Origin: Nymphaea colorata
Taxonomy: Eukaryota > Streptophyta > Magnoliopsida > Nymphaeales > Nymphaeaceae
Assembly (NCBI RefSeq): GCF_008831285.2
Contig: NC_045144.1
Coordinates: forward strand, 21,715,716-21,779,715
DNA length: 64,000 nt
Direction of reading: 5' to 3'
Numbering within the stretch: the stretch's first letter is position 1; each line of letters opens with the position of its first letter. Below are positions 1 through 11,766 of this stretch, one piece after another. The notes beneath the pieces were generated by a model. That model did no database searches, had not been told where the DNA came from, and worked only from the letters and a program-made list of their open reading frames with translations. Both the position numbers and the translations under genes were made by a program.

Positions 1-225
1 GCAATCCACCATCAAAACGACGCATCACTCTCGGATGAAGCTTATTGAGCTTGATTTTCATTTCGTATGAGAAAAGGTGGCTCTTGGATCATTAGTTACT
101 CAATATATTTCGACCACTCATCAGCTAGCTGATATGTTTACAAAACCTCTTCCCCATCATCGGTTGACAGCTCTAGGCCACAATCTCGGTCTTCGCTACA
201 ACCTACGCTCGACATTGAAGGGGGA
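1..225 (+). pseudogene. Ty1/copia polyprotein, RNase H C-terminal fragment
   Basis: The frame covering about 40-225 reads as the end of a Ty1/copia polyprotein. The stretch ISTTHQLADMFTKPLP is the typical copia RNase H tail, which ends close to the 3' LTR. Just upstream the same frame reads IELDFHFV, then a TGA codon at about 68-70, then EKVALGSL. Intact relatives have an arginine where the TGA is, so this copy carries a nonsense mutation. The rest of the element lies left of the window. The open frame continues past 225 into LTR sequence, and that extension should not be read as protein. Confidence 0.85.
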
Positions 226-719
226 TGTTAACACACAAACTGCTGATAGTTACAGCTGTCCACCGAATGAAGGAAATTGTGGAGATCATGCCAGTTCAAC
301 AAATGAAGAAAATCATGACAAATCCAGCAACAAGGCAACTGTACTCGCTAGGTTGGAAGAAATCAATCAAGATCACAAGGCGATTGAAGATAATCATGAA
401 GATCGTGACAAATCCAGCAAAAAGGCAACTATACTTGTTAAATCTGGAGAAATCAATCAAGATCACAAAGACAAGAATCTAGGCAAGAAAAGTGGCAACG
501 TCCCTTTATCAAAAGAGAAAGAAAGGATTATAGAAACAAAAAAATCAAGGAAGGATTGTTTAACAATCTCTTCAACAAATCATGTATAAATTCTCACATT
601 AAGGGAACCTCACATTTATCGCCTAATAGGTGTGAGAGACAGTGGACGTAGGATTTTACTCCGAACCACTTAAAAAATCTTAGTCTTGCATATTTTCTTT
701 CAGTTTCATGTATCAAACA
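226..719 (+). mobile_element. Ty1/copia 3' LTR (right edge approximate)
   Basis: The polypurine stretch AAGGGGGA (about 218-225) is followed by TGTTAACAC, the usual arrangement at the start of a copia 3' LTR. A TATA-like ATGTATAAATT near 582-592 fits an LTR promoter. The right end is placed at a CA near 719, but the matching LTR and target duplication are outside the window, so this edge is a guess. Inside it is a 90-bp tandem repeat (311-400 and 401-470), which also gives the translated frame a repeated look. Confidence 0.6.
311..470 (+). repeat. 90-bp tandem repeat inside the LTR
   Basis: The segment starting AATCATGACAAATCCAGCAA at 311 recurs with substitutions at 401. Both copies run through the shared motif AATCAATCAAGATCACAA at 361 and 451, an offset of exactly 90 bp. 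The second copy is incomplete. Short tandem repeats in an LTR U3 can be enhancer-like, but that role is inference. Confidence 0.75.
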
Positions 720-1825
720 AAACAAAAGAAACAGTTAAATGTTCGTAAACCAACCAAATATATATAACAAATGTTCAAACTTATATTATAACAAAAGTCA
801 TTAACTAAAGTTCAAAGTTACAAAAACATGAACAAAAATTATTCCCATGATAATGTGATCGTGAGGTGGAAATGTGCAAAGTTTGGCAATGTCGGCATGT
901 CTCCAATGAACATTAAGAAAACATGTTAGGACTAAGTTTAACAAATAGAATTCATTATATAAAATTGAATGTTAAGTAACCTAGATCACTAAGTTGTTGT
1001 GCCATAAACTGATTAACTGAAGTTTAACATTCTTGGAATTGCGGTTGAAATTGAAGAAACTAGGACTCAAGTGCGAAAACTTTATCCTTCATAATGGATT
1101 TTCTTCATGGATTTAAGTGCAAAAACTTTATCCTTTAGTGATGCAGTTTTTTCACGCACGGTACATATGACACTCGAATTTGATGAGGAACCGAACTGAA
1201 AAGGAATGACATTAATCTGCTTCATCCATACTCTTCCATGTCTCTCATGTCCCATCACTCGAGAGTGGACGTCATTACTTCTTAGTTTATCTAGTCTCCC
1301 TTCAGCTAACGTTTGGGGTTGTTTTTTTAGTTGACCCTACAAAACAAGATAACATATATTATGAAGAATATAAATGTTTGCAGCTATTGAGATTAAAAGA
1401 ATGTAATTATTCAAATAAAATTTATAATCACAACGTTGGTTTCAAGGTTTGAGTAGCTCATGTTCTTATTGGTCCTAGTAACAATGAATAACTCAAGACG
1501 TGAAGGTTGCTCAAAACTTTCTCTAAATTCCACATGATCTTTTATCATGTAACTACAAGTGAAGCACGGTCTACGTAACTATACAATTGATGTAGATCAA
1601 AATCAAGATGGAATTAAAATTAAACATTTTAGAATTGAGAATCGCCACTTTTCACCTGCACCTACCCACAAGCCACCCGGGACAAAAGCAACTGGATTCC
1701 AAAAAATCTTGTGCATATCTAGAAAGGGCTTTCTCTTACATTTATCACAGAATATTTGTATAACCTAGTATTCCCAATTTCTGAAAATATAGTGTGTGCT
1801 CAAGCAAAGTAACTACAAATACTCC

Positions 1826-1828
<3 letters not shown>

Positions 1829-1909
<81 letters not shown>

Positions 1910-1910
1910 G
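1829..1910. repeat. (TA)n/(TG)n microsatellite
   Basis: About 32 TA dinucleotides are followed by TG repeats. Open frames across it translate to Ile-Tyr runs and are not genes. Confidence 0.95.
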
Positions 1911-3253
1911 CACGCTAGCTGTTTAAGTCGATGTGCAGAAGCACGCGGTTCCTTGTCTCTTCGATCACATCCGAACAAATTGGAACGATACAGTGGGAGC
2001 AGATGGCTCCTCCTATTTATTAAGATCATTATTTCTCTATGCGCCACTATGACATTCACCTGCCTGTCCGATACTTTACTCTTCAAAGCCCCATACTTTT
2101 TCGCATCCGACTTTTCTTATCATTATGTGGATGCCTGCGGGTACTCAAATCTATTTGAATCTGCATCTTTACCAAATTCTGGTTCGAAGCAAATTTCTAG
2201 GTATTCATATGGACTTGCTCACAAAGTCCTGTATTCATATAGCCTGGCTAAGTCGATTTAATTTCCGAATTGGACCTCAAATCCTTGCTCTTTTTTTCAT
2301 GTATCGTGCATTTGATGTCTATGCTATTGGCATCCCCTCATCCCTTGTTTATATAATCATAGGACTGGCTTTTGGTTAACCTTGCATTTGATATCCAAGG
2401 CTACCAAACATGTAGGAAAATTAAAAGGCTCTACTACTCCAACTGTAGAGTGCAGACCTCATGTTCTAACCCTCGCACTCGGCTGGAAGATATTTGTCTT
2501 TTTTTTTGAAAAATGATTTATCTCTTACATTGTCCTCCTAAATTTTTCATGCAAAGGCATTTTTGTTATTTTGTGCCCCAACAAGCATTTGCTATTGCCG
2601 GCCCAAACGGATTTTCTGCTCCGCTGGAAAAGGTTTCATTACATCCCCCTACGAGCATGTAAAATCAAAAGATGAAGCCAAATTTTTTTTTATAAAAGAC
2701 CAAATTATAGTTTCTAAATTTTGACAGAGGTCTAAATATATTTTTTCAACATTTTGATACATTTTCATATAAAATAAGTGAAATATTTTAAAATTTATAT
2801 GAAATTTTTTTTATTTTTTTAAGAGGCCAGAGCCCTGCCATTCCCCCCCTTCACTATACCCCTTATGGAGAAGGACTAGAAAATGAAAAAGTGAAATTAC
2901 CAAACTATTCATGCGTTATTCTAACGATGCGCACCTTAACATCATACTTTACCATGCAGAATATGAACGAGGTAGCTATTGGTTGCGTTTCAGAAAGGCG
3001 GGCACTTTCTACGACGCGCGACTCCGCCATGCGTTGGCGAATAATCTGATTGTGATGCACAAATGGTTATATATAAAGATCATCTGCTAGAAATGAAACA
3101 ATCTCATCGGCTGGACTTGATGTTAAGGACACCCACCAAAGCCGTCATATCCACTTATGAGATGACCAGTTTCATTAGGATAACTGAGTATGACTTCACA
3201 AAAAAAATCAAGGAAAGATATCGGGTGCGAGTCTGAAAAAGATGATTTTAGTT

Positions 3254-3273
3254 GGGTGCGGCTTACCGCACCC
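3254..3273. other. perfect GC-rich hairpin
   Basis: GGGTGCGG and CCGCACCC form an 8-bp perfect stem around the 4-nt loop CTTA. The flanks (about 3220-3355) contain further GGGTGCG/CGCACCC repeats in both orientations. This looks like a decayed GC-rich transposon terminus inserted near the transporter relic; the element class is not determined. Confidence 0.5.
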
Positions 3274-3374
3274 GACTCTTGTTTAACCCATTTGGGTGTG
3301 CACCTGCACCAGCACCCGCATCGCGTCAACGCGGGTGCGAGACAAAAAAAAAACGCACCCAGGTGACTCAGGTA

Positions 3375-3575
3375 GTAAAAGCAGAAACTGAAGTATCTGA
3401 TCACTCAACTCGAAACCCATGGCGACTGTGTTTGGTTTCCCAAGTGGAAGAAGCCAAATGCATACTTAGGCTCCTTCTTATCTGGCTTAGCACCATCATC
3501 TACTCTGTTCTGTTCACTGAATCGGCCTCCTTCTTTGTTGTATTCCAAGAAGCCATTTGAATGAACACAACATAG
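3375..3575 (+). pseudogene. NRT1/PTR (NPF) transporter fragment
   Basis: The frame ending at 3560 contains NPWRLCLVSQVEEAK and then RLLLIWLSTIIYSVLF. Members of the plant nitrate/peptide transporter family (NPF, major facilitator fold) have a closely similar block, NPWRLCTVTQVEE followed by a membrane segment with LPIW, in the cytosolic loop and the helix after it. In intact relatives the helix is followed by a segment ending in G-A-A-M-N-T-T. Here the equivalent is EAI, a TGA stop at 3558-3560, then MNTT and a TAG at 3573-3575. About 65 residues of an expected 550-600 are visible, with two in-frame stops and no recognisable exons on either side. The call rests on remembered family motifs and would need a protein search to confirm. 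Confidence 0.6.
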
Positions 3576-3589
3576 TAGACTGATGGTGC

Positions 3590-4659
3590 AAAGCCAGACA
3601 GGGAAAAGCCTGCGTATGCGTTTGACTTCTTCTACTTGGATTACTGTACACGGTTGCCATGAATAGCGAGTTGAGCGGTTAGATGCTCTAGCTTACTCTA
3701 GTTTTTGCTTTTACTACTATTGATTTGTCCAAGAAACTAAGGAAATTTCCACTTGTTTAGTAATGGTTCCCGATGCAGACATTAATAAATGTATTGTTCA
3801 CTGTCATATTAGAAACTTGGATATGGAGAGTGTTGCACAATGTGTGGAGTATATTTTTGAAAGCAGTGCCTTCCTTGCCCACCTCATATAGTTGTTTGCA
3901 ATCTTGAGGGTCTCATACCTGGAGGCTGAGGCAGGTGTCTGAAAATTGCCCACGCAGACCACAGACCAGCAACAAAAAATGCTTATTTTCATATTGACAG
4001 TTCAGAAAAAGGGACACCGACATGAGGTAAAACTTTTATCTGATCTCTCTCTCTGATCATTGGATTGATTGGAGCTATCAACCGAGCTTGTATATATCAT
4101 TGTGATCTCTTTCACTATATGCTGGGGTGAAAATGCGTCTTCTTTTTTAAGACAATTTTTGATGAAATAATAAAATTCGGAAGAGAAAATACTGTTTCTA
4201 CTGCATTATTATTTTGGAAAAATGTGAGACTTTAAAAGATTTTCGTATCTAGGAAAGATGCCATATAATGTTATTTTAGGATATTGTAGATTTCAATTTG
4301 ATTACTAATCTACATATAAACACAGAAGACACTCTTAAAATATTGTAGTTATGACCGTTTTTTATCAGAAGTGAGAAATTCATATACTAGACGTCACCAT
4401 GCACATAAAGATTGGAAGTAGCTAGAGACAATATTGCATTACCATAATATATGTTTCCAGATTTTTTTTTTTGCCAAAATTTTCTGGTCTACACTACCCA
4501 TATTGCAAAAGTACACCTCACTGTAGTTGCCAACCTATCAAAGCATGGGTGCCAACTTGGCCTCCTTAAGAAGTTGGCCAACGCGTGGATGGATTGTCCA
4601 ATGCCACAGAAATAAATTAAGTCTCTATTTTTAATTTTTTACATTGGTATATTACTATT

Positions 4660-4695
<36 letters not shown>

Positions 4696-5518
4696 CATCT
4701 CCTGTCCAATGTTTTTAGATATGACATTTCTTTTAATTAAAAAATAAGAAAGAAATGAACAGGCATCCGTTGCCCTGAGGCTTTCATGGAGGGAAGCCGT
4801 TGCCTTTTCTCTGCGGTGTGCACAAAGCACTCGCTTTTTTAATGTCATGAGCAGGCAACGCTGGGCGAGGTGTCGTCAGACAACGCCTCACAAGTCACTG
4901 CTGATGCGGGGAGGCGTCGGCCTCTTCTAACGCAAAAAAATTTTCCCTCGGTGCTCTTCACTCCGATACCACCGGAGAGGGCCCGGCGAGGCGTCTCCGG
5001 CCACTTAGGACCATACATTTGCTTTTTCAGACCATATTTGGATTTAAATTCTGGTCCAAGTATGAACGAAAAAAGTTTATACCATATCTAATATGAATTT
5101 CATATATCGGTTTTAATGCAAAATAGAAGCTAAGAATCAATGCAGTTAATAGATTTGCTCCACGAGAAGGAAAACTCACCATTTAACAGGCCTGACCGGA
5201 AGCCAAATTAGACAAACACCTGATCATAATTAAGCACATTAACTTGTATCGCACGTCTGGTTCACCGTTCATTGAGTCTTGAACGCCTTCATTGTCTATT
5301 AATCTAGTCCACTTATCCTAAACCTATTACAATTTGCATATTAAGAATATGCTGTTTAGTTGTTTGTGACTATTTTCAAGGTATCAGTTTGCCGGAAATG
5401 TCTTTCACCAACACCGCCTCAAGGTAGTGTTGGTGAAATCGATACATTTACTGACGACCACAGTCCCACCGTTGATGAATGTAAGACAGGGAGTAATTTC
5501 ACCCACATTTTGTTATCG
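3590..5518. other. intergenic, no gene recognised
   Basis: No supportable gene. It contains a (TA)n run at 4662-4694 and a GC-richer patch at 4790-5010 with short open frames on both strands and no recognisable motif. Confidence 0.4.
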
Positions 5519-5870
5519 GCCATTCGCAGCGGCGGAGCCAGAAATTTTTGGCTATGGGGCACTAGCAGTCGCCCTACTGGCTGCTGGCTGCTGCCGCCCT
5601 TGGTCTTTGGCCGGTGGTCCTTGCGGCCTTGCCCTTCGCCGTTTTGCGGCTTCGGCGCTTCGGCCTTCCCCTTTTTGAGTTTCGGTGAATTTGGGCGTAA
5701 TGGGCGGGCCGACTGTTTTAAGTTTGTCGTTGGAGTTGGATCGTTCATCGCTACACCCGATCCATTTCTGGCATGGGCAACCCGGCGTCAGCAGGGGCGT
5801 GAAGCTCCATTCCACATGGAGCTATCTTGGGCTGGTGTGGGCAGTCACCCACGCTGGCTCCGCTACTGGC
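5519..5870. mobile_element. small non-autonomous DNA element (putative)
   Basis: The left end (5519-5541) has CGGCGGAGCCAG, and the right end (5854-5870) is CTGGCTCCGCTACTGGC, its imperfect reverse complement. The 350-bp interior is much richer in GC than its surroundings and includes a perfect 7-bp hairpin (GCTCCAT/ATGGAGC) near 5803-5821. GGCGGAGCCAG-type termini are common at plant repeat ends. No clear target duplication was found, so the superfamily is left open. The 179-codon frame across it is not supported as a gene. Confidence 0.45.
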
Positions 5871-6618
5871 CGTCGGTGAAGATCTACTTTTGCCAATGAC
5901 CCACTTTGAAAGAAATCTCTTCTATTGAAGGAGATGACAGAAAGGAAGACAATTTATAGTCCAATAAGATAGATGTTCTAAACGGACAATTCCTGTATAA
6001 TTAAACATGCATCTAAGATAACTTAGCTTATATTTAAGGAAAGGGTTTGACATGAGCTTCATGGGTTATTAAACGCAAATCCTACAAACTCGTCATGTGA
6101 TTTGTACACTCTTTGAATGATAAAAAAATTATGGATCCAAGATCTTTATAATTTCAAATCCTTCAAATGTAGCTTTTGCCATGCTGTGATTGTTTCCAAT
6201 TTATTTCTGTGGATCTTGTAGAAGCTCCGGAGCTAGAAGTGGAAAGCTTGAACATTCAAATGTAGTTGTTTGTTAATTTAAAAGTTTCCACCGACTCATT
6301 TTTATAAATCGAGCATATTATTTTTTAGGGCATTCCATCTGCAACATTGGGGCATTCCATCCAGTAGAAAGCTAACACATAAGTTGCCCTGTGCTTAGAA
6401 GTCTAATGTAAAAAGAAAATAGGGGTTAATAAATGAACTTGGTTTGAAAACAATATTTTTGATGAACAAATAAAAATATGCACTAGTTTTGCCATATATA
6501 TCGGGCCTTGTACCGTAGCGTTGGCAACTTATCGATACAATGTGTATCAATGTGTATCGACCGATACTGACAAATATTAATGCCAACAGTTTGGTCCTTC
6601 GAGGTTCAATGTCACTTA

Positions 6619-8356
6619 GGGGCCGTTTGATGGCCTGGAAATGTGGAATTGGAAATATATTTCTGGAAATATATTTTTTGGAAAAAATGAATGGGAAAAA
6701 TCTTTCCGATTCCAATTTTAATGTGTGTGTGATGACTGAGAAATATATTTCTAAAAATATATTTCTATGTTTGATGAAAAAGAATTATATTTCAAAAAAC
6801 ATAGCATTTTACCAAAAAAATTATCAGCCAATTAACGAGCATATTTTCCATGCAAAACAAGAAATAAGTAGCTGGGAAAGAAGAGAACATACAATCTTGA
6901 CCAGCAAAATGGGATCAGAAACTGAAAGCGTCAAATTTTCATTCCATTCTGGTTGAATCGCAAATAACAGGCATCTCATAATCCGTATTCTGGTTGCAGA
7001 AAGAAGTGATAAAATGAAAATTCCGAATGCTAAGCTTTGCTAACAAGGTTAATGAAATGGGGAGAGAAAAGAAAGTACCAAGAAGCAAAAGTACCCTTGT
7101 TGCACGTATTTTTGCTGCTGCCACTGAACTCGACGTTTTGGACTTCTGAGACTGTGACCTGTTCAACTGTTGTTCCTTTGATATTGCACAAAATTTGCAA
7201 GCACCAAATTTCATAGGAAGGCTGTTGGGGGTTGACAATTTTATCCACCCCTGAAATTTATTATTGCACAAGAGCTTGATGAATACGACGAAACTAACCA
7301 ATCAGGAAACTAATAAAGAGAAAGCCACTTTAACAAACTGATATCGAAGAACTTATTCTTGAACTGCTCATATGGATTACTAAATTCTTTACAAGAAACT
7401 TAACATCCGAACGATAAACACAAGTAAACTCCACGCATCCGATTCACCAACAGCAGCAGTAGAAACGGTGGCAGCAGTAGAAATGGTGGCTTCAGCCAGC
7501 AACCATCACTCAGAACTCCAGAAGACAGACCAACAGTATCGGTCCTGCAGAACAAGAATGAAAGAAAAAAGCAAGGTTGATTTTCCAAACAAGTTGTCTT
7601 GCAGAGGCAAATTAAGGAACACCGCTTTTTACCAAGTTAGAACAAGAAACCGATTGAACAGACGGAAGAAACCCACGGAATCGACTCTCAGGAAATCCAG
7701 AGCAAAGAGCACCAAACAAAATCAAGAGCACCAAACAAAATCAAAAGCTTCCGAGACACTCAAAATAACTCACGGAGAGTCACGATCAAAGGGAAAAACA
7801 GATGCCCATCAACCAGATATCAAGAACAGAGGACGAGAGAGAGGATGAGGGAGCAGGAGAGTGAGAGGGCGAAAGAGGCAGCTGCGGGCTGCGGGCTTGC
7901 GGCAGGAGGGAGAGGCGAGTGAGAGGGAGAAAGACGAAGCTGGGCGTGAGGAGAGGAAGACGACGACGGTGCTGGGCGTGAGGTGGTGGGCGACGGACGA
8001 TGCTCTTTCCCCTTTGTTCTTCCTCTTTCCCCTTTCTTCACTTCTTCCTCTTTCCCCTTCGTTCTTCCTTTTTCTTTCTCTGCTAGACGCTGTGTGAGAA
8101 GGCTGTGCAAGAGGAAGCTCGGCGTGAGGAGAGGAAGACGACGACGGTGCAGGAGGAAGACGAAGACGCGCTCGCGTGCGTGCCCTAACGGGCAAAAATA
8201 AAATTCAATCACTGAAAAAATTTCGGGAATTCGACTTTAACGGTCGAAAAAATTTTTCCATGTTTGATACGATGGAAAAATTTCAAATTTTTGATTTCAA
8301 ATTTTTGAATTATTTTTCTCAATGAACAGTTCTTTTTCGGCGCAACAAACGCCCCC
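6619..8356. mobile_element. PIF/Harbinger-like non-autonomous element with GC-rich cargo
   Basis: The left end reads GGGGCCGTTTGATGGC and the right end GCAACAAACGCCCCC, whose reverse complement GGGGGCGTTTGTTGC pairs with it. Both ends are flanked by TTA (6616-6618 and 8357-8359), the 3-bp target duplication typical of PIF/Harbinger elements. The span is 1,738 bp and encodes no recognisable transposase. The interior from about 7440 to 8190 is GC-rich and unlike the AT-rich ends. It carries a 30-bp direct repeat (7943-7972 and 8121-8150) and open frames on both strands (for example 7809-8195 minus, rich in Ser, Arg and Pro). A captured host-gene segment is possible but unproved. An hAT origin cannot be excluded, because hAT ends can also look like GGGGCCGTTTG. 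Confidence 0.5.
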
Positions 8357-8359
8357 TTA

Positions 8360-9341
8360 AAGAAAAATTTACACACGATCAAAACATGTTTATACCAGTT
8401 AAGATTTGGATCAAGTGGTCCGAATCCTAACACCTACCAGATCAAACAATTCTGGTTTATAAAGGAAAGAGGAAAAACTTTTAATGCAATGAAACAAGAA
8501 ATGTAGGTTGTCAATAAAATAGATAGAGAACATGGTTAATAATCCCACCGGTGACCATTTAAAAAATAATAAAATGAGAATTTAAGTCTCACGTATGAAT
8601 ATAAACGAAACAAAAATCAAATTTATCACAACATGAACAATTATAGTCAGAACTACTTTTTTTTTTGTGGGAGAAAAAACTACCGTTCGCATAGAAATTA
8701 ACGACAAAAAAATGTTTCATCTATATTATCATTCGGAATGCCATGAAGAAAAAAAATCCTAATATACATCTATATTATCATTCGGAAGATAAAAACCTGC
8801 TAAGGAAGACTTTCTTTCCTTCTCTATGATTTAGTTTGTGACACTCCTTATATATATTAAGAATTGTAATTAAAAAGATGGCAGCGGGGTTGATCAAGAT
8901 CAGATCAGATATGACAAACAAATCCCTGCTTGTCTACTTCTTGGCCTAATATAAGTGATTAATTTATGTCAAGAATGGAACAAAATCCATGTACGAGACC
9001 TTCTAAATTCTCCTTTTTGTTTAACTAGTATAAGATGCCTCACCTTTTAGCCCGTTGTTAATATATGTGAGAACAAAAATCCGTAAGCATTTACCAGGAA
9101 ACAACTTTTGTCACGTAGGTCCACTATTAATTTTGCCATCTCTAATGGAGGCTGCAACCTTTGTGTAGAATATGGTGAAGATGTCAATGCAATCTGGACT
9201 TGGTAACTCATCACATTAGAAGTCCAAAGTTGTGACCACTTTATTGAGGTTACTTGTTCCTCTTCGTTCCAAAGTTGTGACCATTAGTCCATTCTGTTTT
9301 TATATGTAAGAAAGTCCGACTACTTTTATATTAGGTTATAT

Positions 9342-9426
<85 letters not shown>

Positions 9427-10060
9427 TCGGTGAGTACACGAACTAGACTCACTAAAAATAACTATTAAAGTGCCTTTTTGTTAATCTTACCTTCTAGATT
9501 TGATCTTGAAGATTATTTGATGTGAAACATGTATTAAGTTAGTCATTTTTAATTGAAAAATACATTCCAATATTAAAAAAAATGAATGGCGCTTATGTAA
9601 ACACTTACGTTTTTAAATAATTATAAAATAATAATAGAAATGAAATTTGAAATTTGATAATAATAAAAAAAATTTGTGAACTGCCGCATTGCTTCGAACT
9701 GGATGAAGGACACGGCCTTTGCAAACTTCCTTGTTCTATTCAATTTCGGTGAGTGCCTTGAGAGTTCCCTTGTTTTGTTTGTGTACGCGTTGAGTGAGCG
9801 CTGGCTTCATCAGTGGTAGTGTGCCTCACCGAATATTGTCTTCGTTAGTTTATTTGGTATAGCATGACATACGTGTTTATGGTTGAAATATGCATGCATC
9901 AATTCGTGCATGACAAAAGTGAAATTATGATGTATCATACATGGTATCTATTATGCCCAAGTGCATTACAAAGACCGTTTTCTCTATGAAAGACTCATGC
10001 ACATTTATCTATGTCATACATACAATATGATATGTCTACAAGATACCCACTGTATATGCA
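8360..10060. other. intergenic, no gene recognised
   Basis: AT-rich intergenic DNA with no gene I can support. It contains a long (TA)n tract followed by (GA)n at 9337-9426. Confidence 0.4.
9337..9426. repeat. (TA)n/(GA)n microsatellite
   Basis: About 37 TA units with one phase break (TAATAT), then eight GA units. Confidence 0.95.
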
Positions 10061-10068
10061 TTTGCAAT

Positions 10069-10966
10069 TACGCCTGGGTGGGGGCCCGGCCCGGTACGGG
10101 CTGGGTTCGGGTCCAACATTTTCTTTATTGGACTCAACTTGAGTGAGCCCGGCCCAGCCCGACGGCCCATCAATGACTCATTCCAGATTTCCTTCCTTGG
10201 CCGCGCCCTCCCTCCCCTTTCGCATTTTCAGGTTCGTCGTTGTCAAACTGCGGCATGCTGGTCTCTTCCATGGCTGCCATCAACGGCGTCGTCGGCGACA
10301 AACCCGCCGGAGAACAAGCCCCACTTACTCTATGAGTGAGAGAAAGGGATTAGGAAACATAATGACGACGATGGGGGTTTTCAGACGTGGGGTCCTCGTT
10401 GTTCCCCTTTTTTTGCTCCTCTGTGTTTGTGTTTGCCTTCCGATGACCATGGCAAGAAGAGGATGTAACATCAAGGGATCTTATCTGCTCCTCTCCACTT
10501 GTTTCCCCGCCAAGCAACCTTTTGAACTACTGCACCTGTAATAATCTCTGTTTTTCCCCACCGACAGAAGCCATTTAAGCACAAATAAGAAACAGGTTTT
10601 CTCCAGAGGTCGTCCAGTTTCACAGACAGCGCGGCGGCGAAGAGGTCGGGGAAGGAAGGGAGCCCAAGGCTGCCCTGGTCGCCGTCGGGGAGCGAAGGGA
10701 AGCCGATGGGGTCGTTGGCAGGGCGGAGAGCCGACGGGGAGGAGGCAGAGAGCCGGAGACGGCCGTGTGGGCATCAGGCCGACCCTCGACAAGACCCGGC
10801 CCGCCAGTTAACAAAAATGGGCCGGGCTGGGCTTCAGGCATGGTCGACCAGGCCCAGTACCCGGCCTGGCCCGGCCCGTCAAATAATCGGGCCGGGTCTT
10901 GGGCCCAAAGGGCCGACCTGGGCCGGGTGGCCGAGACAGCCCGGCCCGGCCCGATGCCTAGGCCTA
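10069..10966. mobile_element. hAT-like non-autonomous transposon, possible Pack-hAT
   Basis: Flanked by a perfect 8-bp target duplication TTTGCAAT (10061-10068 and 10967-10974), as expected of hAT elements. It starts TACGCCTGGG and ends GCCTAGGCCTA (reverse complement TAGGCCTAGGC), forming imperfect terminal inverted repeats. Both subterminal regions (about 10080-10170 and 10790-10960) are dense in GGCCCGG/CCGGGCC. No transposase is seen in the 898 bp. The centre is not subterminal repeat: it holds a 132-codon frame (10143-10541 plus) with a signal-peptide-like hydrophobic stretch (VPLFLLLCVCVCLP), and Pro/Arg-rich frames on the minus strand (10481-10792). It could be captured host sequence; I recognise no protein family in it. 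Confidence 0.75.
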
Positions 10967-10974
10967 TTTGCAAT

Positions 10975-11758
10975 AGATACACAAATCCTGTCAAGAATTA
11001 AACATGCATCCAGAAACCTGCATAAATAATGTATCTGTACGTTATTCTCATGACGTTGGTATCCACCGTGGTAGATGGAAATGAAGATTGAAGTCCTCCT
11101 TAGTTGTGTTGAGTGCTTATTTAATATTCTTCGTTAAAGTTGTTCCCGGTAAGCCATTTCCAGACCTGAAACAGACTTAATAAACTTTAGATAGGATCAT
11201 TTGAATGAGGATGGAAAGTGCCTCCTTGCTGACTAGGATCACTGTTCATATAGTGAAAGCTGGTTTGGCAAGGCAAAAACTGAGAATAAGATACATATAT
11301 AAAATAAACACAAGAGGATACATTTAGGCACATGCCACCGGTGGCCTTGCTGTCGGCCGGAGGTGGCTGCAGCAATTTTCCCAACACAATATCTTAGAAA
11401 CCTTAACAAGTGGTTTAATTGCTGTCCATTAGGACATGACAGATATGACGTCCTATCCATCACACTACTGTCATGTCCTCATGAACAATGGTGCTCATTT
11501 TCCACCGCTTGATGATTTTAAGAACAGAACACTACATTCCTTTTGTTCAGCATTTGTTTCACATATGTCTGTTCTGTCAGTTCTATCTGTCCTATTTGCC
11601 GTTTGTTTCTGTTATTTTCGATTTATCCGCTCTCTCCGATATTTGTGTCTTTCATGGTCAGTTCTGTCTAGTGTTTGTTTATTTTCTATTCGAACTAAGG
11701 ACAAAATGTTCTAAGGTGAGTAAAATATTTGGCTCTGGCTCTGGAAATTCGTTGAGAG
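10975..11758. other. intergenic, no gene recognised
   Basis: Unremarkable sequence between two hAT-like elements. Two overlapping open frames of about 90 codons at 11436-11763 have no recognisable motif. Confidence 0.4.
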
Positions 11759-11766
11759 GTTGAAAC

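Larger units (their letters stand above)
720..3374. other. intergenic, no gene recognised
   Basis: AT-rich sequence without a recognisable gene. It contains a (TA)n/(TG)n microsatellite at 1829-1910. An 84-codon open frame at 2125-2379 has a hydrophobic end but no family resemblance I can name. A T-rich stretch at 2680-2850 ends in a GGCCAGAGCCCTGCC segment of the kind seen at plant transposon ends, but no second end was found. Confidence 0.4.

Noticed and set aside
77-589. 170-codon frame as a single protein
   Set aside because: Only the first 50 or so codons are copia RNase H; the rest is LTR sequence after the polypurine tract.
5360-5899. 179-codon frame and several overlapping frames
   Set aside because: They lie mostly within a GC-rich element with inverted ends, show no domain, and exist in several frames on both strands, as expected of stop-poor GC-rich DNA.
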